Below, piece after piece: positions 1-7,916 of a stretch of 38,245 nucleotides of DNA (positions are counted from its first letter, which is position 1; the number at the start of each line of letters is the position of its first letter). Position numbers and translations under genes: made by a program. The notes below the pieces were generated by a model. It was not told the origin of the DNA, did no database searches, and was given only the letters and a program-made list of their open reading frames with translations. This DNA comes from Bacteroidota bacterium (lineage in GTDB: Bacteria > Bacteroidota > Bacteroidia > B-17B0 > B-17BO), in contig JANXRU010000046.1 of the NCBI GenBank assembly GCA_025356715.1, positions 1 through 38,245 of the forward strand. The letters are read 5' to 3'.

Positions 1-1
1 T

Positions 2-238
2 AACAAAACTCTTGAAATCCGTCATCTTGAAGAAATATCTAAAAATTTAAAAGTACCCTTATATAGTATATTTAGAGACGCAAATATTAAAATTGATTAT
101 TCTGAAAAACCTTACTACGTTAATAAACTGTGGAATGACGGAGAAGATTCTTCTCCACAAAAATTAATGGAAGAAATTGAAATGCTCAAAAAAGCATTAG
201 CTCATAAAGAGGGGGTTTTAAATAAAAAATTGAAATAA
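2..238 (+). CDS. C-terminal part of an XRE-type helix-turn-helix regulator (5' truncated by window edge)
   Basis: An open frame enters from the left edge and stops with TAA at 236-238, giving 78 visible residues. The first residues (TLEIRHLEEISKNLKVPLYS) match the last two helices of a Cro/XRE-family DNA-binding domain, where the pattern is 'tL..LekIaknL.Vpl..lf'. After this comes a charged, Lys/Glu-rich tail of about 50 residues (PQKLMEEIEMLKKALAHKEG) that could form a short coiled coil for dimerisation. Seen: frame and pattern. Inferred: a DNA-binding regulator; its target is unknown and the start lies outside the window. The 195 bases to the next gene, which converges on it, hold only a 12-bp perfect palindrome (AAGCGATCGCTT, 251-262). 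Confidence 0.6.
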   Translation, partial: NKTLEIRHLEEISKNLKVPLYSIFRDANIKIDYSEKPYYVNKLWNDGEDSSPQKLMEEIEMLKKALAHKEGVLNKKLK

Positions 239-433
239 TAGTCTTTCTTGAAGCGATCGCTTTTGCATAAGTTTTCCAGTCTACTAAACCGTTTACTTAG
301 AAAATATATTAGACGTAGATTATCTACTCAATCGTCTCATAAGTTCTCTATATATTGATAGCTCTATAGTGTCACTTAAATTGACTTGATTTTTATAAAA
401 TTCATATACTTAAATGAACTACTAAAAATAATA

Positions 434-1450
434 CTACATTTTTTTCAAAACATTAATTACTATTTCCAGCATATCATCCGTAAAATCTAAGTGTGTTACA
501 AAACGAATTGTTTGTTTACCAAAAGCGGCTAACTTGATGTTATATGGCTTTAATGCCTCTTCAAAAGAAACAGCTGTATATTTATCTGTTAAGTTGAAAA
601 TGATAATATTTGTCTCTACAGGTAAAACGCTTTCTACATAAGGCATAGTTTTAAGCACAGCTTCTATTTGCTTTGCACGATGATGATCTTCTCTCAAGCG
701 AGTCAAATTATTATCTAAAGCATAAATACCTGCGGCTGCTAAAATCCCTGCTTGACGCATCCCTCCTCCAAATACTTTACGAACACGTCGAGCTTTTTTA
801 ATGAATTCTTTAGAACCTAATAACAATGACCCAACTGGTGCACCTAACCCCTTTGATAAACAAATAGAAATTGAATCAAATTGAGCACCAATATCTGATG
901 CTAAATCATGTGACTCAACCAGTGCATTAAAAACACGAGCACCATCTAAATGCAAAGGCAACTGTTTTTTTTGACACACTTGTTTAATTTTTTTAATTTC
1001 ATCTAAAGTATAACAACTTCCTCCAGCTCTATTAACGGTATTTTCAAGGCATACTAATGAGGTACGAGTCAACCAATCATAATCCAAATTAATATGTTCT
1101 TCTACTTGGTCAGCAGTAATTCGGCCTCTATTGCCTTGAAGTAATTTAGCCTGCACCCCTGAATTAGATGATATTCCACCTCCCTCGTAATTATAAATAT
1201 GAGAATTTATATCGCAAATTAACTCATCACCAAGTTGTGTATGACATCTAATAGCTATCTGATTAGTCATTGTTCCGCTTGGACAAAACAAACCAGCTTC
1301 ATGATTAAATAATGATGATGCTTTTTCTTCAAGTGCAATAATGGTAGGATCTTCATTAAATACATCATCGCCAACTGGCGCACTAAACATGGCGTCAACC
1401 ATAGCTTTACTTGGTTTAGTTACAGTATCGCTTCTTAAATCTATTGTCAT
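434..1450 (-). CDS. ltaE: Low-specificity L-threonine aldolase (PLP enzyme)
   Basis: A cytoplasmic PLP enzyme of the beta-eliminating lyase/aldolase family that splits L-threonine or L-allo-threonine to glycine and acetaldehyde. The 338-residue length is normal. The N-terminus (IDLRSDTVTKPS) is the family signature. A histidine in SHIYNYEGGG stacks on the cofactor in known enzymes, LHLDGAR carries the aspartate that contacts the pyridine nitrogen, and Lys200 in CLSKGLGAPVG is the Schiff-base lysine. It is the last gene of a minus-strand cluster, starting 3 bp after the GT39 gene upstream. The function of that neighbour has no obvious link with threonine breakdown, so the co-transcription is probably incidental. 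Family assignment is secure; exact stereospecificity is not readable from sequence. Confidence 0.95.
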   Translation of the reverse strand: MTIDLRSDTVTKPSKAMVDAMFSAPVGDDVFNEDPTIIALEEKASSLFNHEAGLFCPSGTMTNQIAIRCHTQLGDELICDINSHIYNYEGGGISSNSGVQAKLLQGNRGRITADQVEEHINLDYDWLTRTSLVCLENTVNRAGGSCYTLDEIKKIKQVCQKKQLPLHLDGARVFNALVESHDLASDIGAQFDSISICLSKGLGAPVGSLLLGSKEFIKKARRVRKVFGGGMRQAGILAAAGIYALDNNLTRLREDHHRAKQIEAVLKTMPYVESVLPVETNIIIFNLTDKYTAVSFEEALKPYNIKLAAFGKQTIRFVTHLDFTDDMLEIVINVLKKM

Positions 1451-1453
1451 TTT

Positions 1454-3184
1454 TTAGTTATTTGGTAAACGTACAAAAAAAACATACCCATTTTTTCTGT
1501 ACAATTCTTTTAGCATTGGATAATTTTTATTAAGATTTTTTTCGGAACATTTAGCCACAAAACAAGCCTGTCTATCAATATGATGTTCAAGCAACCAAGA
1601 TTTAAATATAAAACCATAGTTAGTTTCTGGATTCATCTTATTTTCAATTAATTCTTTTTGTTTTTTGAGTTTATAGGCAGGAAAATCAGAGTTTGTAAAA
1701 ACATCTTTTGTCACTTGTCCATAAAATAAGGAGCCATAGCTTTTAAAATTTAATGTTTCTACATGATAGTTATATTTGCCACACATCTTATAAAAATCAA
1801 TTGCTGCACGTTGCGAATAATGCTCTACCTTAGGTACAATAAATAAAATAAGGCAATTAATAGTTATTAAAGAAGTGAAAAACAGTCCATAAATAAATCT
1901 ATAATTTTGTTGTTTTATTTTAAATAAACATACTAAACCAGATAATAAGAAAAATACACCTATTAGCCATTCAAAACCATTCCATGATACATTAGCTTTA
2001 AAGTTTTCAATAGCAAACGAATCATCAATCCATTGTTTTTTTAGAATAAAAGGTTTTAAGTAATTAACACATCCTACAGCAATAAAAGCAATACCCATAA
2101 GTACTATTAGTATTATATATGAGATGTTTAGCCATTTTTTCCATTGAAATTCTTTTGTTCTAATTTTTTGAATAGAATAGGTTGCTAAATATGTTAAAGG
2201 AAAATAACACAAAGAAGAATAATGAACAATTTTTGTTTGTACAATAGAAAACAGTATTAATACAACCCAAAATAAAATCAATAACCATTTCTTAGTGTGT
2301 TTTTGAAAAGGAGTATCATACGTTGAATTTTTATGTGCTACTACTAACAATAAAGATGCTGGGAAACAACCTACTAACAATACAACAAAATGATATAAAA
2401 AGGGGCCGCCATGATCCGAATCTTCCGTATTAAATAAACGAATTTGATAATCTATAAATTCTTTAATAACGTGGGAATTACCTTTTATGATCTCGACGGC
2501 AAACCAACTTAAACCTGTAATTAAAAATGATAAAAAAAATAAGAAAACAAATTTTGGTGATGATATCTTTTTGAATCTAGATAAAACAAAAAAGACGATT
2601 ACCGTTAATCCTACTAAAATAAGAGCTGCAGGACCTTTTGTTAGTAAGGCAAGGCCTAAAAAGAATCCAGCTAATAAGGCTGTTTTAACGCCAAATGATC
2701 CGATAGGATTATTCGTATGTTGGATTAAAAAATAAATAGATGAAAAAATAAATAAATTAAACCAAGGATCGATAATACCACTTTTAAAAAACAAATGTGG
2801 TAATAAGGTTGAAGCAAAAACAAATGCCCACGTTAATCCAAATTTATAATCATTTAATGATTTACCAAAACGGTACAAAACAACTAATGTAATAACGCCA
2901 CACAATGCATTCGGAAATCTTGCTGAAAATTCTGATACGCCAAACACATTCATTGATAAGGCTTGAAGCCAAATAAACAATGGTGGTTTTTCCCAAAATG
3001 GCTGAAAATATAATTGAACATCTGAATAATTATGAGAAATCAACATTTCGCGGGCGCACTCAGCAAAATTAATTTCATCCCAATCAAAAAGAGGAATATT
3101 ACCTATAAAAGGAATAAATAACAACGAAGCAACACAAATAATAAATGCATAAGCCTTGGTATCGGTATTTAATAGTTTAAACAA
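1454..3184 (-). CDS. ArnT/PMT-like GT39-family integral membrane glycosyltransferase
   Basis: A 576-residue polytopic membrane protein of the GT-C fold that uses a polyprenyl-phosphate sugar donor on the periplasmic face. The first outer loop holds the acidic motif DWDE (residues 34-37) in DWDEINFAE, the expected catalytic site, followed by FWEKPPLF (63-70), a strong signature of ArnT-like PMT_2 proteins. About ten hydrophobic segments follow, and a soluble tail of roughly 110 residues ends the protein. It ends 3 bp before ltaE and starts 1 bp after the PAP2 gene, so the genes are probably co-transcribed. In known systems such enzymes move aminoarabinose or other sugars to lipid A, or mannose to proteins; the acceptor here is unknown. 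PAP2 next door suggests a lipid-linked acceptor or donor (inference). Confidence 0.88.
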   Translation of the reverse strand: MFKLLNTDTKAYAFIICVASLLFIPFIGNIPLFDWDEINFAECAREMLISHNYSDVQLYFQPFWEKPPLFIWLQALSMNVFGVSEFSARFPNALCGVITLVVLYRFGKSLNDYKFGLTWAFVFASTLLPHLFFKSGIIDPWFNLFIFSSIYFLIQHTNNPIGSFGVKTALLAGFFLGLALLTKGPAALILVGLTVIVFFVLSRFKKISSPKFVFLFFLSFLITGLSWFAVEIIKGNSHVIKEFIDYQIRLFNTEDSDHGGPFLYHFVVLLVGCFPASLLLVVAHKNSTYDTPFQKHTKKWLLILFWVVLILFSIVQTKIVHYSSLCYFPLTYLATYSIQKIRTKEFQWKKWLNISYIILIVLMGIAFIAVGCVNYLKPFILKKQWIDDSFAIENFKANVSWNGFEWLIGVFFLLSGLVCLFKIKQQNYRFIYGLFFTSLITINCLILFIVPKVEHYSQRAAIDFYKMCGKYNYHVETLNFKSYGSLFYGQVTKDVFTNSDFPAYKLKKQKELIENKMNPETNYGFIFKSWLLEHHIDRQACFVAKCSEKNLNKNYPMLKELYRKNGYVFFVRLPNN

Positions 3185-3185
3185 T

Positions 3186-3854
3186 TTATTTTTTTTTAAA
3201 TACTATAGTTTGAATAGAAAAATTATATCGAAGAGAAAAATCTTTTATGTAAAATACAAAATAAAACAATATTGAAGAAGTAAATCCAATCATTGACCCA
3301 AAATAGATATCTACTAGCCAATGTTGGGAAAGGTACGTTCTACTAAAAGCGGCAAGAACAGCTAAACAGAAAAATAAAAATTTTAATAATTGATATTTAG
3401 AAATAAATAACAAACTAAAAAAAACGGCGAAAGCAGCTGTGGCATGCCCACTTGGTAAGGAATTATTACCCGTATTTAAAAACACATCTTCCACAAGTTT
3501 TAAGGGGTAATGCACAAACCAATGAAAAACAAAGCCTGGTCGCCAATTACCGATAAATACAAAATTCTTTAAAATAGTGGCAAAAATTGACGCAAAAGAA
3601 TAGGAAAGTAAAATGTAAAAAGATTGTCTTACATTAATAAATAAAAATAAAATAAATAATCCAATCGCAAACAAACCATCTCCTAAATGAGTGATGTATT
3701 TAAAAAACACATCAACATACTTATTACCTACATAAACATTAATAGATTGATGAATTTGTACCTTTCCATTATTTAATAATATAAATGCTACATACACCAA
3801 TAATAAAAGGTAGCAAATAATAAAAGCGCTATTTTGTTTCAGAAAAACCCTCAT
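3186..3854 (-). CDS. PAP2-family membrane phosphatase
   Basis: A 222-residue membrane protein with about six hydrophobic segments and the three phosphatase signature blocks of the PAP2/acid phosphatase superfamily: a lysine and Arg-Pro in KNFVFIGNWRP (96-106; spacing two residues longer than the textbook KX6RP), PSGH (134-137), and SR-x5-H-x3-D (Ser171, Arg172, His178, Asp182). His178 should be the nucleophile and His137 the acid. Members dephosphorylate undecaprenyl pyrophosphate, phosphatidylglycerol phosphate or lipid A. The start codon abuts the stop of the upstream gene at 3855, and the stop is 1 bp from the GT39 gene. The pairing with an ArnT-like transferase favours undecaprenyl-phosphate recycling or lipid A remodelling, but the substrate cannot be read from the sequence. 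Confidence 0.9.
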   Translation of the reverse strand: MRVFLKQNSAFIICYLLLLVYVAFILLNNGKVQIHQSINVYVGNKYVDVFFKYITHLGDGLFAIGLFILFLFINVRQSFYILLSYSFASIFATILKNFVFIGNWRPGFVFHWFVHYPLKLVEDVFLNTGNNSLPSGHATAAFAVFFSLLFISKYQLLKFLFFCLAVLAAFSRTYLSQHWLVDIYFGSMIGFTSSILFYFVFYIKDFSLRYNFSIQTIVFKKK

Positions 3855-4520
3855 CTACTTTTTGACTGAAGTGTCTTTAGTTCTATCAACTGACTGAATT
3901 GGAGGTGTCACTTTTACCTTTTTATCAATAGGTTTATCGCTTGCAATTACTTCACATGAAGTGACAATCATCTGTTTCATAACTTTCATAACACACTCCG
4001 TTGGCTGCACATAAATTTTTTTGACTGTACTGTCTGGCAAAGTAAAGGACATATCGGTTGCGAAGCTTTTTGGCCCTTCAAATCTAAAAGCGTCTTTAAA
4101 TTGATCTTCTAAATGAATATCCTTAATATGAATTTTCTTCCCCAAAATAACAGTATATAACTCAAAAATTGCCTTTGATATTCTAACACTAATTTCGTTA
4201 AGTTCATTATCGTAGCCTATTTTCACATTACCAGTAACCTGAGTTCTGTATTTAAATGGCCCAACTTCTACTTTAGCATCACAAGTAAAATCACTACTAT
4301 CAGGCAACAAATTTATTTTTGGATTAACGATGGTCCATTTATAATGACCTTTAATTAATAAAACTTCAAATTCATTTTTACCACTAATTTCTCCAACAGC
4401 TGTAAAAACTTTATTAATGGTTTCTTCATGTAACAATACAGAAAAATCGTTATACATTTTTTGAGAGAAAAAAAAATTAGGACTAAGGATAATACAAACT
4501 AAAATTAAAAAAGACTTCAT
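3855..4520 (-). CDS. Secreted periplasmic protein of unknown function
   Basis: I do not recognise this 221-residue protein. It begins with a clear Sec signal peptide (hydrophobic residues 4-17, then FFFSQ, giving cleavage near residue 20). The mature part has many alternating hydrophobic residues, as in an all-beta domain, two cysteines (in PTECVMK and TSCEV) that may pair, and a charged Lys/Thr-rich tail ending DTSVKK. No lipobox or T9SS tail is present, so a soluble periplasmic location is likely. The gene is the first of the tightly packed four-gene unit with PAP2, GT39 and ltaE, and its stop abuts the PAP2 start. A role in handling a lipid or glycan for these membrane enzymes is possible but is only a guess from context. 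Confidence 0.8.
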   Translation of the reverse strand: MKSFLILVCIILSPNFFFSQKMYNDFSVLLHEETINKVFTAVGEISGKNEFEVLLIKGHYKWTIVNPKINLLPDSSDFTCDAKVEVGPFKYRTQVTGNVKIGYDNELNEISVRISKAIFELYTVILGKKIHIKDIHLEDQFKDAFRFEGPKSFATDMSFTLPDSTVKKIYVQPTECVMKVMKQMIVTSCEVIASDKPIDKKVKVTPPIQSVDRTKDTSVKK

Positions 4521-4597
4521 TTTTAAACCTTTATTTACAAAGATTTAAAATTAATAATTTAATTTATTTTTGAAAGTATTTAACCGTAAAATTGCTG

Positions 4598-5545
4598 TTA
4601 TTTAGCAATAATTAGCTTGGTTGATTTTTCATTACCATTGTAAATGATTCTACAAATATAAGTCCCATTAACTAAATCACTAACATCCGTCGGAATCGTA
4701 TATTTCCCTTCATATTGATTTTGTTGAGATACAAGCGTTTTAACCAAAATGCCTTTTATATCAAATATATCCACCTGCACATTTCCTCTTTTCGTTACCT
4801 CATAACTAATGTTAAAGGATCCATTTGTAGGATTTGGATATACTTGAAAAGTCACATTATCATTAGGTATAATTGTTTCCATTTTCATTCTCCTATCAAA
4901 AAAGTTTGTATCTGGTTTTTCATAAATTCCAGGTTCATAATACATCATTGCACCAGTTATGGTATACTCTTTATCCATCATGTACAACATCGTATCCTGC
5001 ACTGGTATCTCCGAAAGACTATCTACTATTGACACTTCTGTATAGTTGACACCACCGTTAGTAAAGGATGAACAACTTATTTTACTTGTTTCATATTCTG
5101 AAGAAGTTACGCTATCATTTGGCACTTCGATTAAAGGCATCATTGGCTCGCCCATGGTTATTCCTATTAAACTTTCTGGTTCTGTAATAGATATTTCATC
5201 TATTTTTTGATTATGCTCATTAGTACAACTAAATAAAAATGTACCAAACACTAAAAACAAGGCTATAGCAAAAACCATTGCTGGCGACATATTTTGAGGT
5301 AACGCATAAAAAGAAACATGAAGAGATAAGGGGCGATTAACTTGGGTTTTCTTAAAATGCCCGCAAATCCGCTCATTTTTTCGAGCTATCATCATGTTAT
5401 GAATTTCTGTATCTGTTTTATTAGTGAAATCAATTACAGATTTAGAACAGGAATTACAAAATTTCCCATTTGCATCGGGCGTCATGCTATTCCAGTCTTC
5501 GTGACAAGGTTCCGGAATGCTGATGATGTAGTTTTGTTTTTTCAT
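4598..5545 (-). CDS. Cysteine-motif/TM protein with a T9SS type A sorting domain
   Basis: A 315-residue protein with an unusual layout. Residues 1-75 carry an N-terminal domain common in Bacteroidota (IPEPCHEDWN, then CNSCSKSVIDFT at 30-41 and ICGHF at 60-64); Cys14, Cys30, Cys33 and Cys61 could bind a metal. A single hydrophobic segment follows (about 87-106) and ends in a lipobox-like LFSC (Cys107). Residues 110-230 are a low-complexity acidic region. The end (about 236-315) is a T9SS type A sorting domain: VYPNPTNGSFNI, a central YICRIIY strand and a final KLIIAK. A T9SS tail normally follows an N-terminal Sec signal, so an internal membrane segment behind a Cys domain is odd. It is divergent from the small gene at 5750 and 77 bp upstream of the next gene in its own direction. 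Function unknown. Confidence 0.85.
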   Translation of the reverse strand: MKKQNYIISIPEPCHEDWNSMTPDANGKFCNSCSKSVIDFTNKTDTEIHNMMIARKNERICGHFKKTQVNRPLSLHVSFYALPQNMSPAMVFAIALFLVFGTFLFSCTNEHNQKIDEISITEPESLIGITMGEPMMPLIEVPNDSVTSSEYETSKISCSSFTNGGVNYTEVSIVDSLSEIPVQDTMLYMMDKEYTITGAMMYYEPGIYEKPDTNFFDRRMKMETIIPNDNVTFQVYPNPTNGSFNISYEVTKRGNVQVDIFDIKGILVKTLVSQQNQYEGKYTIPTDVSDLVNGTYICRIIYNGNEKSTKLIIAK

Positions 5546-5630
5546 AACTTATGGATTTAATATTAAGACACTTTAATCTGTATTTTCCATAAAACTAAAT
5601 ACATTGCATTTACTTTAAAACTACTTTATC

Positions 5631-5661
5631 ATAAGTGGTGTGATTTTTTCAATAAGTGGTG
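5631..5661. promoter_or_regulatory. Direct repeat ATAAGTGGTG with 21-bp period (possible operator)
   Basis: The 10-mer ATAAGTGGTG occurs perfectly at 5631-5640 and again at 5652-5661, so the copies start 21 bp apart, two helical turns. The repeat lies in the 204-bp region between two divergent genes (starts at 5545 minus and 5750 plus). This geometry is typical of tandem recognition sites for a dimeric regulator such as LytTR-type proteins. Seen: the repeat. Inferred: regulation. Confidence 0.4.
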
Positions 5662-5749
5662 CATTTAAGCCATTAGCTGGATTTACTAACTGCTACAAAA
5701 CTATTTTAAATTAAACTAAATGCGTTATATTTATCAGAGGATATAAACA

Positions 5750-5944
5750 GTGAAACAAAAATTAATAGCTATAGTTTTATTAGTGATATCAATCTCTGCT
5801 GTTATTTTTTATGGCGTTGGTAATCATGGTCACTTTATGTTTAGACCCAATAGGATAGAAGACTGGATTATATGGGGGATTGCCGTTATCGCTGGTTTTG
5901 TAGGTCTAAATAAATTACTAAAACAACAAAAGAAATTTAAATAA
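5750..5944 (+). CDS. Small two-helix membrane protein, GTG start
   Basis: A 64-residue frame starting with GTG at 5750, with a purine-rich AGAGG about 9 bases upstream that is unusual for this window and supports the start. It has two hydrophobic segments, residues 5-22 (IAIVLLVISISAVIFYG) and about 38-54 (WIIWGIAVIAGFVGL), separated by a polar loop with His and Arg, and a positively charged tail (KLLKQQKKFK). The topology would place both ends in the cytoplasm. I do not recognise a family. It sits alone between a divergent T9SS protein and a convergent thioredoxin gene. Its short length leaves some doubt that it is a real gene, but the membrane pattern and ribosome-binding site support it. 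Confidence 0.55.
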   Translation: MKQKLIAIVLLVISISAVIFYGVGNHGHFMFRPNRIEDWIIWGIAVIAGFVGLNKLLKQQKKFK

Positions 5945-5991
5945 GGATTTTCAATCTACTTTGCTACTAAAATACTAATAACACCCATTCC

Positions 5992-6486
5992 CTACTCCAT
6001 CAAGGTTTTCAAATGACTCAAAGTAGATTCTTCATCCCAATTTACATAGCCTACTTCATCGTATACAACCTCGTTTTTTGTATTTACAAGGTATACAGTA
6101 GGTATAGACACAATTCCAATATCACTAAATGGTTTAGTTAATTTAAGAAATGTAAATGGGTATTGTTTTTTATCTCTAAAAGAAACTAGCTTTTCAATAG
6201 ATTCATCTGTAATAGCGAGTATGGTAATATCTGCTAATTTTTCATTTTTAATTTTATTCAATAGCTTCAATTCATCAATGCAATTAGGACACCACGAGGC
6301 ATAAAAACTAATAATCACTTTCTTTCCTTTTAAAGATTTGATGTCGAATTTCTGAGACGACTCATCAATAATTTCCAATTTAGAAATATCAATTTTTGGT
6401 GCTACGTTGTATTTATTATAAACATACATGCCTATTAAAAAAGCAATAAAAAAACCTAATAAAGTATATATTCTTGTTGCGCTCAT
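5992..6486 (-). CDS. TlpA/ResA-like thioredoxin-fold protein, membrane anchored
   Basis: A 164-residue protein with one N-terminal membrane anchor (about residues 7-23) and a thioredoxin-like domain facing the periplasm. The redox motif is WCPNC (65-69) in ISFYASWCPNCIDELK, the usual position after the first beta strand, and the cis-proline is in SIPTVYL. It resembles the TlpA/ResA branch, which reduces or oxidises disulfides of exported proteins such as cytochrome c apoproteins. The sequence lacks a long N-terminal extension, so it is a minimal single-domain member. The gene is divergent from mtgA at 6564 with a 77-bp gap. Family assignment is strong; the substrate is unknown, though haem-binding exported proteins exist in this window (17707-18813). 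Confidence 0.88.
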   Translation of the reverse strand: MSATRIYTLLGFFIAFLIGMYVYNKYNVAPKIDISKLEIIDESSQKFDIKSLKGKKVIISFYASWCPNCIDELKLLNKIKNEKLADITILAITDESIEKLVSFRDKKQYPFTFLKLTKPFSDIGIVSIPTVYLVNTKNEVVYDEVGYVNWDEESTLSHLKTLME

Positions 6487-6563
6487 GTTATGAAGTGGTT
6501 GTTGTTATTAAAAAAATATGACCATGTAAACTTACTTTAATATTTACAATAGTTTTACCTTTA

Positions 6564-7277
6564 ATGAAAAAAATACTCTCAAAATTATGGACTATTCTAT
6601 GGAAAACAAGTTTGGCGTTTGTTACCATATCTATTATATCCGTTATCATTTATAGATTCGTTCCAGTGCCTATTACGCCTTTAATGATTATTAGAGACTT
6701 CGAGCAATTAGGTTCCAATAAAGGCATCATCATGAAACACGATTGGGTGGCTTTAGAAGAGATCTCACCAAAATTACAATTAGCTGTAGTTTGTAGCGAA
6801 GATCAAAATTATTTGAAACATTTTGGGTTTGATATGGGTGCCATAAAAAAAGCCATGAAAGAAAATGAAGAAGGAAAGCGGATTAGAGGTGCCAGTACCA
6901 TAACCCAACAAACTGCTAAAAATGTATTTTTATGGCAAGGTCGAAGTTATATTAGAAAAGCTTTTGAAGTTTGGTTTACGCTATTAATAGAAATATTTTG
7001 GAGTAAAGAACGTATTATGGAGGTATACCTAAACAGTATTGAAATGGGGAACGGAATTTATGGGGCTGAATCGGCTGCACAATTTTGGTTTCATAAATCA
7101 GCTAAAAAATTGAGTAAGGATGAGGCTTCTGCTATTGCAGCCATTCTACCAAATCCTTTACACTTAAAAGCATCGCCTGCCAATAGCTACGTTTCTAAAC
7201 GAAAGGCTTGGATACAGCAACAAATGAATTTTTGGGGTAATCAATTAGATTATGATAAGAAAAATAAAGATGATTAA
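6564..7277 (+). CDS. mtgA: Monofunctional biosynthetic peptidoglycan transglycosylase
   Basis: A 237-residue GT51 enzyme that polymerises lipid II into glycan strands without a transpeptidase domain. An N-terminal membrane helix (about residues 14-31) anchors it. Catalytic Glu79 lies in CSEDQNYLKHFGFD, the family motif I. RGASTITQQTAKNVFLW is motif II, and KERIMEVYLN with the second glutamate is motif III, followed by GNGIYGAESAA. The length fits MtgA. The gene is divergent from the thioredoxin gene and converges with the membrane protein gene ending at 7319; the 41 bp between the two stops hold no clear terminator. The assignment is firm because all GT51 motifs are intact. Confidence 0.96.
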   Translation: MKKILSKLWTILWKTSLAFVTISIISVIIYRFVPVPITPLMIIRDFEQLGSNKGIIMKHDWVALEEISPKLQLAVVCSEDQNYLKHFGFDMGAIKKAMKENEEGKRIRGASTITQQTAKNVFLWQGRSYIRKAFEVWFTLLIEIFWSKERIMEVYLNSIEMGNGIYGAESAAQFWFHKSAKKLSKDEASAIAAILPNPLHLKASPANSYVSKRKAWIQQQMNFWGNQLDYDKKNKDD

Positions 7278-7318
7278 GAATAATCTAAAAGAAAAAATAA
7301 TGGTGTATAAAACAGCTG

Positions 7319-7762
7319 TTAATCCGCCAATTCCATATCAGGATGAGGTTCAAATAAGAATAGCTTACCAAAACCTATCACTAATCCACCAAGTATTTGT
7401 TCTGCAATTTGCCACATACAATCTGCTAACAAATAAGTTGTATTAATATGTTTAGTAAAAGAAATACCCAAAACAGCAATTAAAGCAAATAAAATAAAGC
7501 CTATAATAAAACCAGCTGTTATTCCTCTTAAAACGGAACTGTAAAAGAAACGATCAAATATCCTAGCTTCATAAGTTCTATAAAGCACATAAGAAATAAC
7601 CAAATAAACTAAGGCTGTTAAGATGAAAAATAACGGTTTGGAAAACGTAATATGGCTTAAATCATTTAAAAATAAACCATGCCAAACAACAAAACCAGCA
7701 TACATCAAAATAGCTGAGACTAACCAACTTATGTAAAATCTTGAAGTGTATCTCACGGGCAC
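7319..7762 (-). CDS. Four-helix integral membrane protein of unknown function
   Basis: A 147-residue protein with four predicted membrane helices (about 10-28, 43-62, 78-101 and 116-137) joined by short loops. The first loop (FVVWHGLFLND) and the second (YRTYEARIFDRFFYSSVLRG) are moderately conserved-looking, with a Trp-His pair near the end of helix 1 and a GxxxGF pattern in helix 3. The last helix ends in IGFGKLFLFEP. The pattern resembles small Bacteroidota membrane proteins annotated as hypothetical; I cannot name a family. It converges with mtgA and is divergent from the lipoprotein gene at 7917. Confidence that it is a gene is good, from the consistent topology and lack of a better frame. 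Confidence 0.7.
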   Translation of the reverse strand: MPVRYTSRFYISWLVSAILMYAGFVVWHGLFLNDLSHITFSKPLFFILTALVYLVISYVLYRTYEARIFDRFFYSSVLRGITAGFIIGFILFALIAVLGISFTKHINTTYLLADCMWQIAEQILGGLVIGFGKLFLFEPHPDMELAD

Positions 7763-7882
7763 AAATTTACTATTAATTTACAATCATAAAACAAAAACTT
7801 TGCCAAAATTCGACTCATTTCTTCAATTTTACCTCATTTCTGACAATTATCATTTCTAAAACACAAAATGCTACGCGAGATA

Positions 7883-7912
7883 TTGGATTTTACTTTTAAA
7901 ACATTAAGTTTG
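7883..7912 (+). promoter_or_regulatory. Bacteroidota-type promoter (TTG, 19 bp, TAAGTTTG)
   Basis: TAAGTTTG at 7905-7912 is a perfect match to the Bacteroidota -7 consensus TAnnTTTG, and a TTG at 7883-7885 lies 19 bases upstream, the expected place for the -33 element. The box ends only 4 bases before the ATG at 7917, so transcription would start at or very near the start codon, giving a leaderless or nearly leaderless message. Motif seen; activity inferred. Confidence 0.5.
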
Positions 7913-7916
7913 TGAT

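Noticed and set aside
251..262. 12-bp palindrome AAGCGATCGCTT, considered as an operator for the upstream regulator
   Set aside because: A single short palindrome downstream of the gene and far from any start gives no support for a regulatory role.
7252..7446. A 64-codon frame across the end of mtgA and the start of the convergent gene's 3' end
   Set aside because: It lies in an alternative frame over the convergent region, has no export or membrane pattern, and both flanking genes are well supported.
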